Assembly: GCF_024171995.1 (NCBI RefSeq)
Contig: NZ_JAMTCT010000009.1
Coordinates: 141,481 to 205,480 of the forward strand
Source of the DNA: Promicromonospora umidemergens
GTDB lineage: Bacteria; Actinomycetota; Actinomycetes; Actinomycetales; Cellulomonadaceae
Reading direction: 5' to 3'
DNA length: 64,000 bases
The notes beneath the pieces were generated by a model. That model was given only the letters and a program-made list of their open reading frames with translations. It made no database searches and was not told the DNA's origin. The translations under genes and the position numbers were made by a program. Below, one piece after another: positions 7,305 to 16,262 of this stretch (within the stretch, counting starts at the first letter, position 1; each line of letters starts with the position of its first letter).

Positions 7305-10300
7305 ATGCATGACGACATCACACTGACCACCGGACGCGCGCGACGCGTGCTGACGGAGCGCATCTGGCCGGCGGTCCACGGGACGTCCGTACCGCTCGAC
7401 GTCGAGTGGCACGTGCTCCCGGGGGAGCCGGTCTCCCCGCAGGAGGGCCTTGCCCTCGCGATGGAACCCCACGAGGTGGGCACCCCGTGGGGCCGGGCCT
7501 GGGGCACCACGTGGTTCCGGCTGACGGGCACGGTCCCCGCCGACTGGGCCGGGCGGGCCGTTGAGGCGGTGATCGACCTGGGCTTCGACGCGAGCATGCC
7601 CGGCTTCCAGTCCGAGGCGCTCGTGTACCGCCCCGACGGCAGCCCGGTGAAGTCGATCAACCCCCGCAACCAGCACGTCCCGGTGGCCGACGCCGCGACC
7701 GGCGGCGAGCGGGTCGAGCTGTTCCTTGAGGGCGCCTCTAACCCGGTGCTGCTCGGCCACGACCTGTTCCAGCAGACCCAGGAGGGCGACACCAGGACGT
7801 CCTCGCCGCGCCCGCTGTACGCCACCCGGCGCATGGACCTCGCGATCTTCGAGGCCGAGGTGCACAGCCTCGCGCTCGACGTCGAGGTGCTGGTCGAGCT
7901 GCAGGCCGAGCTGCCGACGGGCCCGCGCCGCATGCGGATCCTGCAGGCCCTCGACGACGCCCTCGACGTGCTCGACCTGCAGCGCATCCCTGAGACGGCC
8001 GCCGGCGCCCGCGCGGCGCTCGCGGACGTGCTCGCCAGCCCGGCGGAGCCGAGCGCGCACGAGATCTCCGCCGTCGGGCACGCGCACATCGACTCGGCCT
8101 GGTTGTGGCCCGTGCGGGAGACGATCCGCAAGGTCGCGCGCACGACGTCGTCCATGGCCGACCTCATCGACCGTACCGACGACTTCGTGTACGGCATGTC
8201 GTCCGCGCAGCAGTACGCGTGGGTCAAGGAGCACCGGCCCGAGGTGTGGGCCCGGATCAAGGCCGCTGTAGCGTCCGGACGGTTCCTGCCGCTGGGCGGC
8301 ATGTGGGTCGAGTCCGACACCGTGATGCCCTCCGGGGAGGCGCTCGCGCGCCAGTTCTCGCAGGGTCAGCGGTTCTTCGAGCGTGAGTTCGGCCTGCGCA
8401 CCCACGGCGTCTGGCTGCCCGACTCGTTCGGCTACTCGCCGGCGCTGCCGCAGCTCGTACGCCGCGCCGGGTTCGACTGGTTCTTCACGCAGAAGATCTC
8501 CTGGAACCAGGTCAACAAGTTCCCGCACCACACCTTCTGGTGGGAGGGCATCGACGGCTCCCGGGTCCTGACGCACTTCCCGCCGATGGACACGTACAAC
8601 TCGCAGCTCTCGGGCGAGGAGGTCGCCAAGGCGGCGCACCAGTTCCGCGAGTCGCGGTACGCCACCGGTTCGATAGCTCCCGTCGGGTGGGGCGACGGCG
8701 GCGGCGGCACCACCCGCGAGATGACCGGCAAGGCAGACCGCCTGGCCGACCTCGAGGGCAGCGCGAAGGTCCGCTGGGAGCACCCGGACGCGTTCTTCGA
8801 GCGTGCTCGTGCGGAGCTGGTCGCGTCCGGACATGGTGACAGCGCTGTCTGGGTGGGCGAGCTCTACCTGGAGCTGCACCGGGCCACGCTGACCTCGCAG
8901 CACCGGACCAAGCAGGGCAACCGGCGCAACGAGCAGCTGCTGGTCGAGGCCGAGGCGTGGGCGGCGACGGCGTCGGCCCGCACGGGGGCGGACTACCCGT
9001 ACGACGAGCTGGACGCCCTGTGGCAGCAGGTCCTCCTGCTGCAGTTCCACGACATCCTGCCGGGCACGTCGATCGCCTGGGTGCACCGCGAGACCGTCGC
9101 GCAGCACGCGGCGATCACCGCAGGCGCGCAGGAGGTCATCGAGCGCTCCCTGCGGACGCTGGTGGGCGAGGGCGACACCGTCCTGCGGGCCAACCCCGCG
9201 GTGTTCGCCCAGGCGGGCGTCCCCGCGCTGGGCGTCGGCCCGGCAACGAGCCCGACGGCGGCGCCGAGCACCCTGATCGAGCTGCCCGGCGGCGGGTACG
9301 TCCTGGCGAACGTCCTCGTCCAGGTCACGCTGGACGCGGCGGGCCACGTGACGTCAGCGATCGACCTGGCGACGGGTCGCGACGCGGTGGCGCCCGGCAG
9401 GCAGGCGAACGTGCTGCAGCTGCACCAGGACTTCCCGAACAAGTGGGACGCCTGGGACGTGGACCGGTTCTACCGCAACTCGGTGACCGACCTGCGCGCC
9501 GCCGAGAAGGTGACCGCCACCGTGGACGACGGCGTGGCCGTGGTGACCGTGCACCGCACGTTCTCCGCGTCGAGCCTCGACCAGGTGATCACGCTCGCGC
9601 CGGGCAGCCGCACGCTCGAGGTCAGCATGGAGACCGACTGGCACGAGGCCGAGAAGTTCCTCAAGGTCGCCTTCCCCCTCGACGTGCGTGCCGAGCAGAT
9701 CGCGGCGGAGACCCAGTTCGGCTTCACCAAGCGGGTCACGCACACCAACACCAGCTGGGAGGCGGCCAAGTTCGAGACCTCCATGCACAGGTGGGTGCTC
9801 GCGGAGGAGCCGGGCTTCGGCGTCGGGCTCGTCAACGACTCGGTCTACGGGTACGACGTGACCCGCGAGGTGTCCGACGACGGTGTGGCGCCGGCGTCGG
9901 GAGCGCCCGAGGTGACGACCACCGTGCGTCTGTCGCTGCTGCGGGCCCCGCGGTTCCCGGACCCGGAGACGGACCAGGGGGTCCAGACCCACCGCTACGG
10001 CCTGGTGGTGGGCGTGGACACCGCCGCGGCGACCGAGGCGGGCGCGACGTTCGGCGCACGGCCGCGCGAGCTGCGCGGCGCGTCCGGTGTCGAGCCGCTG
10101 GTCAGCGTGTCGGGCGGCGTGACGCTGTCGGCGGTCAAGCTCGCCGACGACCGGTCGGGCGATCTCGTGGTGCGGGTCTACGAGGCGCTGGGCCGCCGCG
10201 CGTCGGGCACCGTCACGGTCGCGGCTCCGGTGGCCGGCGCACGCACCGTGAGCCTGATCGAGGACGACGTCGAGGGTGGCCCGGCGGACCTGACGGGGCA

Positions 10301-10361
10301 CGGCGTCGCGGTCGAGCTGAGCCCGTTCGAGGTCCGCACCCTGCGGTTCACGCGGGCCTGA
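7305..10361 (+). CDS. Alpha-mannosidase, GH38 family
   Basis: A 1018-residue enzyme expected to remove alpha-linked mannose. The GH38 metal site is visible at His259-Ala-His261-Ile-Asp263 (GHAHIDSAWLWPVRET) and the catalytic nucleophile at about Asp373 (GVWLPDSFGYSPALPQ). QFHDILPGTSIAWVH near residue 580 is also a GH38 hallmark. The all-beta C-terminal half follows. There is no signal peptide, so it should act in the cytoplasm on imported oligosaccharides. The ATG at 7305 has GGGGAGG upstream. It shares the region with a GH92 mannosidase, a sugar-binding lipoprotein and a GH18 enzyme, which suggests N-glycan or mannan use. Confidence 0.94.
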   Translation: MHDDITLTTGRARRVLTERIWPAVHGTSVPLDVEWHVLPGEPVSPQEGLALAMEPHEVGTPWGRAWGTTWFRLTGTVPADWAGRAVEAVIDLGFDASMPGFQSEALVYRPDGSPVKSINPRNQHVPVADAATGGERVELFLEGASNPVLLGHDLFQQTQEGDTRTSSPRPLYATRRMDLAIFEAEVHSLALDVEVLVELQAELPTGPRRMRILQALDDALDVLDLQRIPETAAGARAALADVLASPAEPSAHEISAVGHAHIDSAWLWPVRETIRKVARTTSSMADLIDRTDDFVYGMSSAQQYAWVKEHRPEVWARIKAAVASGRFLPLGGMWVESDTVMPSGEALARQFSQGQRFFEREFGLRTHGVWLPDSFGYSPALPQLVRRAGFDWFFTQKISWNQVNKFPHHTFWWEGIDGSRVLTHFPPMDTYNSQLSGEEVAKAAHQFRESRYATGSIAPVGWGDGGGGTTREMTGKADRLADLEGSAKVRWEHPDAFFERARAELVASGHGDSAVWVGELYLELHRATLTSQHRTKQGNRRNEQLLVEAEAWAATASARTGADYPYDELDALWQQVLLLQFHDILPGTSIAWVHRETVAQHAAITAGAQEVIERSLRTLVGEGDTVLRANPAVFAQAGVPALGVGPATSPTAAPSTLIELPGGGYVLANVLVQVTLDAAGHVTSAIDLATGRDAVAPGRQANVLQLHQDFPNKWDAWDVDRFYRNSVTDLRAAEKVTATVDDGVAVVTVHRTFSASSLDQVITLAPGSRTLEVSMETDWHEAEKFLKVAFPLDVRAEQIAAETQFGFTKRVTHTNTSWEAAKFETSMHRWVLAEEPGFGVGLVNDSVYGYDVTREVSDDGVAPASGAPEVTTTVRLSLLRAPRFPDPETDQGVQTHRYGLVVGVDTAAATEAGATFGARPRELRGASGVEPLVSVSGGVTLSAVKLADDRSGDLVVRVYEALGRRASGTVTVAAPVAGARTVSLIEDDVEGGPADLTGHGVAVELSPFEVRTLRFTRA

Positions 10362-10377
10362 GGCTCGTTCCTGACCC

Positions 10378-10417
10378 GCCGGACCGACAGTTCACCCGCG
10401 TGACCTGTCGGTCCGGC
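10378..10417 (+). terminator. Hairpin downstream of the GH38 gene
   Basis: Perfect 13-bp arms at 10378-10390 (GCCGGACCGACAG) and 10405-10417 flank a 14-nt loop. No T-run is present, as is common in high-GC actinobacteria. Confidence 0.7.
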
Positions 10418-10436
10418 ACGCCAGGAGGAGCTCGTC

Positions 10437-10442
10437 TTGACA
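10437..10442 (+). promoter_or_regulatory. Candidate -35 (TTGACA) for the solute-binding protein gene
   Basis: A perfect TTGACA. A matching -10 17 nt downstream is weak (CAGCCT at 10460-10465). The LacI-type palindrome follows at once, which supports a regulated promoter here. Confidence 0.35.
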
Positions 10443-10472
10443 CCATCGGGGGCACGCGACAGCCTGCTGGGG

Positions 10473-10486
10473 CTCAAGCGCTTGAG
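10473..10486. promoter_or_regulatory. LacI-family-type operator
   Basis: CTCAAGCGCTTGAG is a perfect 14-bp palindrome with a central CG, the form bound by LacI/GalR-family sugar regulators. It lies 71 bp before the solute-binding protein gene, downstream of a TTGACA element. Confidence 0.65.
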
Positions 10487-10556
10487 AGGTGCTGGCCCGG
10501 GCAGCACCAGCATGGACGACCAGGACGCGACGAAGCATCTGCTGGAAGGAACTGTC

Positions 10557-11843
10557 ATGAAGCTCAGGAGGATCGGGGCGGCCGGAGCGGCCCTGACCGT
10601 GCTGGCTGCCCTCGGCAGCTGTTCCTTCAGCGGTACGGACGGCACGGAGACGGCCACCGGTGTGCAACCGGTGAGCGGGGTGACCGGTGCGGTCACGCTC
10701 CAGACCTGGGCGCTCGAACCCAGCTTCACCCAGTACGTCGAGGGTGTGATCGACGACTTCGAGCGGGAGTACCCCGGCACGACGGTGACGTGGCTCGACC
10801 AGCCGGGCGACGGCTACTCGGAGAAGGTGCTCTCGCAGGCCGCGGCCGGCGAGCTGCCCGACGTCACGAACCTGCCCCCGGACTTCGCCCTCCAGCTGGC
10901 CCGCGAAGGGCTCCTCACGGACATCGCGGGAGTCGACGAGACCCTCGCGGACACCTACGTGCCCGGCGCGCTGGAGGCGTACCGGTACGCGGGTGTCGAC
11001 GGCACGTTCGGATACCCGTGGTACCTGACCACGGACCTGAACTACTGGAACACCGAGATGTTCGAGAACGCCGGCCTCGACCCGGCGGCGCCGCCCACCA
11101 CCCTCGTCGAGCTCGTCGAGCAGGCGCGCACCATGATGGACACCACCGGCGACTACCTCATGAGCCGTACGCCCGGCCTGGGCGACTTCGCGGCCGCCGG
11201 CCTCCCGGTGCTGTCCGACGACGGCACCGAGTTCACGTTCAACACGCCCGAGGCGGCCGAGCTGCTCGACGTCTACCGCGCCGCGTACGCCGACGGGCTC
11301 CTACCGGACGACGTGCTCACCGACGCCTACCTCGGCAACAGCAGGCTCTTCATCGAGGGCAGGGTGGCGTGGTCGACGGGCGGCGGCAACTTCATCAACA
11401 GGGTGATCAAGACCAACCCGGCGCTGGAGGGCAAGATCGCCTCGTCGCCGTACCTGGGCGCCACCCCGCTGTACGTGCAGGGACTGTCAGTCTCGGAGGA
11501 GTCGGCGAACCGGCCGGCGGCGATCGCGCTGGCGCGGTTCATGACGAACGCCGCCAACCAAGAGGCGTTCGCCGCCGAGGTGCCCGGCGTCTTCCCGTCG
11601 ACCACCGCCTCGCAGGAGAACCCTGACCTCGCCCAGAGCGACGGCACCCCGCAGGGCGCCGCCAAGGAGATCGCGTTCAGCAGCCTCCCCACGGCCGAGG
11701 TGCTCCAGCCGATGGAGGTCGACGAGGCGATGACCACCGTCATCAACCAGCAGCTCGTGGCGGCGATCGCGGGGGACAAGACCTCGCGGGACGCCCTCGA
11801 CGCGGCGGTGGAGGAGTGCAACAAGCTGCTCGCCGACCTCTGA
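10557..11843 (+). CDS. Extracellular solute-binding lipoprotein, sugar ABC transporter type
   Basis: A 428-residue substrate-binding protein of the family 1 (oligosaccharide) type. The signal peptide ends in the lipobox LGSC, so the mature protein is lipid-anchored on the outer face. The body shows the usual pattern: VTLQTWALEP, DDFEREYPGTTVTWLD, QAAAGELPDVTNLPPDF, YPWYLTTDLNYWNTEMFENA. No permease or ATPase genes are adjacent, so it is an orphan that must share a transporter encoded elsewhere. The ATG at 10557 follows GGAAGGA. Its place between two mannosidase genes suggests manno-oligosaccharide binding (inference). Confidence 0.9.
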   Translation: MKLRRIGAAGAALTVLAALGSCSFSGTDGTETATGVQPVSGVTGAVTLQTWALEPSFTQYVEGVIDDFEREYPGTTVTWLDQPGDGYSEKVLSQAAAGELPDVTNLPPDFALQLAREGLLTDIAGVDETLADTYVPGALEAYRYAGVDGTFGYPWYLTTDLNYWNTEMFENAGLDPAAPPTTLVELVEQARTMMDTTGDYLMSRTPGLGDFAAAGLPVLSDDGTEFTFNTPEAAELLDVYRAAYADGLLPDDVLTDAYLGNSRLFIEGRVAWSTGGGNFINRVIKTNPALEGKIASSPYLGATPLYVQGLSVSEESANRPAAIALARFMTNAANQEAFAAEVPGVFPSTTASQENPDLAQSDGTPQGAAKEIAFSSLPTAEVLQPMEVDEAMTTVINQQLVAAIAGDKTSRDALDAAVEECNKLLADL

Positions 11844-11853
11844 CAGCACGACA

Positions 11854-12054
11854 GTGCCGACGGACGTCTCGCAGGTCGAGGCCGCGGCAGCCACCCGGGC
11901 GCTCGTCGCCCGCGACGAAAGGCCTACTGCAATCGCCTACGACTCCGACGTCGCCGCGCTCGCGGGCGTCACCGTACTGACAGAAGCCCGGCTCGGCGAG
12001 CTCGTGGCGACGACGTCGCCGTCGCTGGTCGGCGTCCGGGAGGGGGTGGCATGA
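11854..12054 (+). pseudogene. Remnant of a LacI-family regulator
   Basis: A 66-codon frame from a GTG. ATRALVARDERPTAIAYDSD and VAALAGV match the inducer-binding domain of LacI-family regulators (typical ATRALLA..RPTAIVYDNDVMAVAG). The next part, LGELVATTSPSLVGVREG, resembles a later LacI segment (ALCELV..PSLTAVRR), as if about 20 residues between them were lost. The helix-turn-helix domain is absent. The TGA overlaps the GH92 ATG, so the remnant may survive as a coupling leader. It fits with the LacI-type operator 1.4 kb upstream. It could alternatively be a real 66-residue peptide. Confidence 0.55.
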
Positions 12055-15000
12055 CCGGGCCCGCACACGTCCCGGCAGGCCGACCCGGGGTCGGCCTGAC
12101 CAGCGTGGACGCACAACGGATCAGCCACAGCGGCGAGGGTCGCACGGTGGTGCTCGACGGGCTGGACGTACCGCTCGAGGCCGGCGTCACCCTGCGTTAC
12201 ACCCTCCTGCCGGTGCTCGACACCGACCTCACCTACCGCTCGACCTACGTCGCGATCGACCTGCTGCTCGACGACGGCACGTGGCTCTCGCAGACCGACC
12301 CCGGGCGCGCGCTCACCGACCAGCACGGGATGCTCGCGACCGCCGTCGGGCAGGGGGACGCGCGGATCCTGGTGCCCGACCACTGGAACCTGGTCCGCGT
12401 CGACCTGGACCGCGTGGCCGAACGGGTGCCCGGTCGGCGCGTCCGCGCGGCCGCCGTCGTCACCGCACCGCCGGACGGCGGCGGCACGGAGGTATGGCTC
12501 GACGCCGTGACCGTGGCGCCACGCGCCGTCCGTACCGTGACCGGCCGGACGGACCTCGTCGACACCCGGCGCGGCACCCACTCGTCGAGCGAGTACTCGC
12601 GCGGGAACACCGTGCCCGCGGCGGCGGTGCCGAACGGCTTCACGATGTGGGTGCCGCTGACCGACGCGTCGTCGGCGAGCTGGCTGTACTCCTGGGCCGC
12701 GCACAACGGGCCGGACAACCGGCCGCGCCTGCAGGGCGTCGGCATCTCGCACGAGCCCAGCCCGTGGATGGGGGACCGCGACCAGCTCGCGTTCCACCTC
12801 GTCCCCGTCCGGCCCGACGACGAAGGGGTGCCCGACGCCGGCCTGGAGTCCCGTGCCATCGGGTTCTCGCACGACGACGAGACGGCCCGCCCGCACCGGT
12901 ACACCGTCGACCTGGACGACGGCGCCCGGGTCGACGTCGCGGCGTCCGACCACGGCGGCATGCTCCGGTTCACCTTCCCGCCGGGGGCCACGTCCGGGCA
13001 CCTGATCATCGACGCGGTGAGCGACGCGGGCGCGGACGGCCCGCCCGCTGCGGTGACGGTCCACGACGACGGCACGCTCACCGGCTGGAGCGACCACGGG
13101 AGCGTGCTCTCGGTCGGCCGCAGCCGCATGTACGTCGTGGGCCAGGTGTCCCGGCCGGTGCTGCGCACGGGCCGGGCCAACGGCCGGGACCACGCCACCT
13201 TCGCGACCGTCGCTCTGGACCCCGCCGGCGGCGACGACCTGGCGAGCCGCACGGTCGAGGTCCGCGTGGCGACGTCGTACATCAGCGAGGACCTGGCCTG
13301 GCGCGCCCTGGAGCGCGAGGTCAGCGGGTCCTTCTCCGAGGTCGCCGAGCACACACGGGCGCAGTGGGAGGAGCGCCTCGGCGTGCTCGACGTCGAGGGC
13401 GCCACCGAGGAGCAGCAGGTCACGCTCTACTCGAACCTCTACCGGCTGAACCTGTACCCGTCGTCATACACGGAGGTGGGGACCGACGGGACACCCGTGC
13501 ACGCCTCGCCCGTGCTCGACGGCGCACCCGTCCTGCCCGGCGAGATGTTCGTCAACCACGGGTTCTGGGACACCTACCGCACCTGCTGGCCCGCCTACGC
13601 GCTGCTGTACCCGGACGTCGCGGCGCGCCTCGCGGACGGGTTCGTGCAGCAGTACCGCGAGGGTGGCTGGGTGGCCCGGTGGTCGTCGCCGGGCTACGCC
13701 GACCTGATGACCGGCACCTCGTCCGACGTCGCCTTCGCCGACCTCTACCTCCGCGGCGTCACCCTGCCCGACCCGCTCGCCACCTACGACGCTGGCCTGC
13801 GCAACGCGACGGCCCTGCCCACCCGGTCCGGCGTCGGCCGCAAGGGCCAGGACTTCGCGCTCACCCACGGCTGGGTGCCGCGCGACGTCGACGAGTCCGT
13901 GTCCTGGAGCCTCGAGGGCTACATCAACGACGCCGGGCTGGCCCGGATGGCCGAGGCGCTCGCGGACGCGCCCGGCACTCCCGAGAAGCGTCGGCGCGCC
14001 CTGCGCGACGATGCCGCCTACCTGCGGCAGAGCTCGCTCGGGTACGTGCACCTCTTCGACCCGGGGGCGGCGTTCTTCCGGGGGCGCGACCGGGACGGCT
14101 CGTTCGGTGCGGGACCGTTCGACCCGGGGGAGTGGGGCGGGGACTACACGGAGTCCGACGCCTGGAACTTCCTCTTCCACCCGGTGCACGACGGCGCGGG
14201 CCTGGCCGGCCTGCACGGCGGGCGAGCCGGGCTCGAGCGACTGCTGGAGCGGTTCTCCGCAACCCCCGAGCGGGCGGACAGGCCGGGCACCTACGGGTTC
14301 GTGATCCACGAGATGGTCGAGGCGCGCGACGTGCGCCTGGGCCAGCTGGGACAGTCCAACCAGGTGTCGCACCACATCCCGTACACGTGGCTGGTCGCCG
14401 GACGGCCGGACCGCACGCAGGAGACGGTGCGCGAGATCCTCGCGCGGCTGTGGACCGGCAACGAGATCGGGCAGGGGTACCACGGCGACGAGGACAACGG
14501 CGAGATGTCCGCCTGGTACGTGCTGTCGGCGCTGGGCCTGTACCCGCTGGAGATCGGTTCGTCGCGCTGGGCCGTCACCTCGCCGCTCTTCGAGCGGGTA
14601 GTGGTGCACCGGCCCGACGGCGACCTGGTGGTCGAGGCGCCCGACGCCGCCGACCGCTGGTACGTGGCGGGTCTGGACGTGTCGGACGCCGACGGGGTGA
14701 CGCGGGCGGTCACCGCCCCGTCGGTGGACCAGAGCGACCTGACCGGCGGGGCGACGCTGCGGTTCGCGCTGTCCGGTACGCCGACCGGCTGGGGTGTCCC
14801 GGTGGACAGCTCCGCGCGGGGCGGCGGTGCGGACGCACCCGGCCGGTCGGTGCTCGGGCGTCCGTGGCGGCGGGCGGTGGGCACCTGGCACGGTGCCGGG
14901 GGCGCGCTGCCGCACCTGACGGACGGAGAGCTCGCGACGTCGGCCGGTGTCGACGGCGCTGTCGAGTGGCGGTCTGCGGGCGACGTCCCGCCGGGTGCGA

Positions 15001-15233
15001 CGCTGCGCGCCTACACACTGATCTCCGGGCTACAGGACGAACCGGCGCCGCCGTCGGCATGGCGGCTGGTCGCCGACGACGGGCGCGTGCTCGACGAGCG
15101 GAGCGGCGAGGAGTGGGCCTGGCCGAGCCAGCTGCGGCCCTTCGTGCTCGACGAACCCGTACCGCTGACGGGCCTCCGGCTGGAGGTGCTCGGCGGGGGC
15201 AGCCTCGCGCAGATCGAGGTGCTCCTGGACTAG
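12051..15233 (+). CDS. Alpha-mannosidase, GH92 family
   Basis: A 1060-residue calcium-dependent exo-alpha-mannosidase family member. Hallmarks: FWDTYRTCWPAYALLYPD near residue 505, LMTGTSSDVAFADLYLRG near residue 550, and HIPYTWLVAGRPDRTQE then GYHGDEDNGEMSAWYVLSAL near residues 780-830, which holds the catalytic acidic residues. The last 120 residues look like a separate beta-rich domain. No signal peptide is present although many GH92 enzymes are secreted, so cytoplasmic action is predicted, as for the GH38. The ATG overlaps the stop of the LacI remnant. Confidence 0.94.
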   Translation: MTGPAHVPAGRPGVGLTSVDAQRISHSGEGRTVVLDGLDVPLEAGVTLRYTLLPVLDTDLTYRSTYVAIDLLLDDGTWLSQTDPGRALTDQHGMLATAVGQGDARILVPDHWNLVRVDLDRVAERVPGRRVRAAAVVTAPPDGGGTEVWLDAVTVAPRAVRTVTGRTDLVDTRRGTHSSSEYSRGNTVPAAAVPNGFTMWVPLTDASSASWLYSWAAHNGPDNRPRLQGVGISHEPSPWMGDRDQLAFHLVPVRPDDEGVPDAGLESRAIGFSHDDETARPHRYTVDLDDGARVDVAASDHGGMLRFTFPPGATSGHLIIDAVSDAGADGPPAAVTVHDDGTLTGWSDHGSVLSVGRSRMYVVGQVSRPVLRTGRANGRDHATFATVALDPAGGDDLASRTVEVRVATSYISEDLAWRALEREVSGSFSEVAEHTRAQWEERLGVLDVEGATEEQQVTLYSNLYRLNLYPSSYTEVGTDGTPVHASPVLDGAPVLPGEMFVNHGFWDTYRTCWPAYALLYPDVAARLADGFVQQYREGGWVARWSSPGYADLMTGTSSDVAFADLYLRGVTLPDPLATYDAGLRNATALPTRSGVGRKGQDFALTHGWVPRDVDESVSWSLEGYINDAGLARMAEALADAPGTPEKRRRALRDDAAYLRQSSLGYVHLFDPGAAFFRGRDRDGSFGAGPFDPGEWGGDYTESDAWNFLFHPVHDGAGLAGLHGGRAGLERLLERFSATPERADRPGTYGFVIHEMVEARDVRLGQLGQSNQVSHHIPYTWLVAGRPDRTQETVREILARLWTGNEIGQGYHGDEDNGEMSAWYVLSALGLYPLEIGSSRWAVTSPLFERVVVHRPDGDLVVEAPDAADRWYVAGLDVSDADGVTRAVTAPSVDQSDLTGGATLRFALSGTPTGWGVPVDSSARGGGADAPGRSVLGRPWRRAVGTWHGAGGALPHLTDGELATSAGVDGAVEWRSAGDVPPGATLRAYTLISGLQDEPAPPSAWRLVADDGRVLDERSGEEWAWPSQLRPFVLDEPVPLTGLRLEVLGGGSLAQIEVLLD

Positions 15234-15251
15234 CGCCGGGTGCCCGGAGTC

Positions 15252-15288
15252 GCCCGGCGGCGGCTCCGGGCGGAGGTCGCCGCCGGGC
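15252..15288. terminator. Bidirectional hairpin between GH92 and the reductase gene
   Basis: Perfect 11-bp arms GCCCGGCGGCG (15252-15262) and CGCCGCCGGGC (15278-15288) around a 15-nt loop, between converging genes. Confidence 0.7.
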
Positions 15289-15289
15289 C

Positions 15290-16210
15290 TCAGTCCACCA
15301 GGAGCACCGTCTTGCCGGCCGCTCGCCGAGCGCCGGGCCCGACTGCGTCGGCGAGCTCCCGCCACGGCCGGACGGCGCCGACCGCCGGATCGAGCCGCCC
15401 GGCGTGGATCTCGTGCGCGAGCCACGTCATGTCGGGGCCCAGGTCCGTCTCCGCCCCGAGGAAGAAGGTGCTCAGGGAGCGGTCGTGCCGGCCGTCGTCG
15501 CCATACAGGTCGCCGAGAACGAAGCGCTCCTCCTCCCCGGCCGCATGACCGAGGGCGACGAGGGTGCCGCCCGGCTCGAGCCGCGCGAACGCGCGCACCA
15601 GGTGCGGGCCGCCCAGCAGGTCCAGCGCCCCGGCCACGTCCGCACGCAGCTCTTCCGGGGAGGCGACGACCTCGTGCGCGCCGAGGGCGCGCAGACGCTC
15701 GTGCGCGGCCGGGTCCCGGGTGGTGGCGACGACCTCTGCCCCGCCGCGGGCGGCGAGCTGCACGGCGAACAGGCCGACGGCGCTGGTCCCGCCCACGATC
15801 AGCACCCGGCGGCCCAGGACGGGGCCGAGCCGGCGGAGCCCGCGCAGCGCACTGGTGGCGGCGACCGGTACGACGCTCAGCGGCCCGAGGTCGGCGCCCC
15901 GGGGAGCGAGTCCTACGGACTCCGCGGTCACGAGCCGGCGCCGGGCCCAAGCGCCGGGCGTGCCGAGCGAGACCACCTCCTGCCCGAGCCGTGGGCCCGT
16001 CCCGTCGGCGGCCTCCGCCACGACGACACCCGCGGCGTCCCAGCCGGGGATCGTGCCGTCGGGGTGCTGCGCCAGCATCTCGAGGTCGCCGTGGTTGGGG
16101 GCGAAGGCCCGCACCTCGATGACCGCGTCGTGCGGTCCGGGGACGGGGTCAGCCACCTCACGCAGGGCGAGGTGGCCGGGGGACGAGTGGTCTACGGTCC
16201 ATGCGAGCAT
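15290..16210 (-). CDS. Zinc-free medium-chain dehydrogenase/reductase (quinone-reductase-like)
   Basis: A 306-residue NAD(P)-dependent oxidoreductase of the MDR superfamily. VIEVRAFAPNHGDLEML and GWDAAGVVVAEA form the GroES-like N-terminal domain. The Rossmann fold is at about residue 130 (RVLIVGGTSAVGLFAVQLAA), and the Cys/His ligands of zinc-type enzymes are absent. It is divergent from a TetR gene with a 52-bp shared promoter, which usually means the TetR controls it. Substrate unknown. The ATG at 16210 was chosen because the longer frame runs into the TetR gene. Confidence 0.85.
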   Translation of the reverse strand: MLAWTVDHSSPGHLALREVADPVPGPHDAVIEVRAFAPNHGDLEMLAQHPDGTIPGWDAAGVVVAEAADGTGPRLGQEVVSLGTPGAWARRRLVTAESVGLAPRGADLGPLSVVPVAATSALRGLRRLGPVLGRRVLIVGGTSAVGLFAVQLAARGGAEVVATTRDPAAHERLRALGAHEVVASPEELRADVAGALDLLGGPHLVRAFARLEPGGTLVALGHAAGEEERFVLGDLYGDDGRHDRSLSTFFLGAETDLGPDMTWLAHEIHAGRLDPAVGAVRPWRELADAVGPGARRAAGKTVLLVD

Positions 16211-16222
16211 GGCGCTACTGTA

Positions 16223-16244
16223 TGCCAAGTGCCACTGAGTGCCA
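16223..16244. promoter_or_regulatory. Repeated TGCCA motif in the reductase/tetR divergent promoter
   Basis: TGCCA occurs at 16223, 16230 and 16240, and AGTGCCA is repeated exactly 10 bp apart (16228 and 16238). One helical turn of spacing suits cooperative binding by the adjacent TetR regulator. Confidence 0.4.
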
Positions 16245-16250
16245 GTTTGG

Positions 16251-16256
16251 TAGGCT
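16251..16256 (+). promoter_or_regulatory. -10 element of a probable leaderless promoter for tetR
   Basis: TAGGCT sits 6 nt before the ATG at 16263 with no ribosome-binding site in between. The TGCCA repeats overlap the -35 position. Confidence 0.5.
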
Positions 16257-16262
16257 CGCCGC

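Noticed and set aside
6834..9347. 837-codon minus-strand frame running through GH38
   Set aside because: Only its last 125 codons (DUF1844) are real; the rest is the shadow of GH38 and includes the intergenic promoter.
8957..11626. 889-codon plus-strand frame across GH38 and the binding protein
   Set aside because: Another out-of-frame shadow; it crosses a terminator hairpin and a promoter region.
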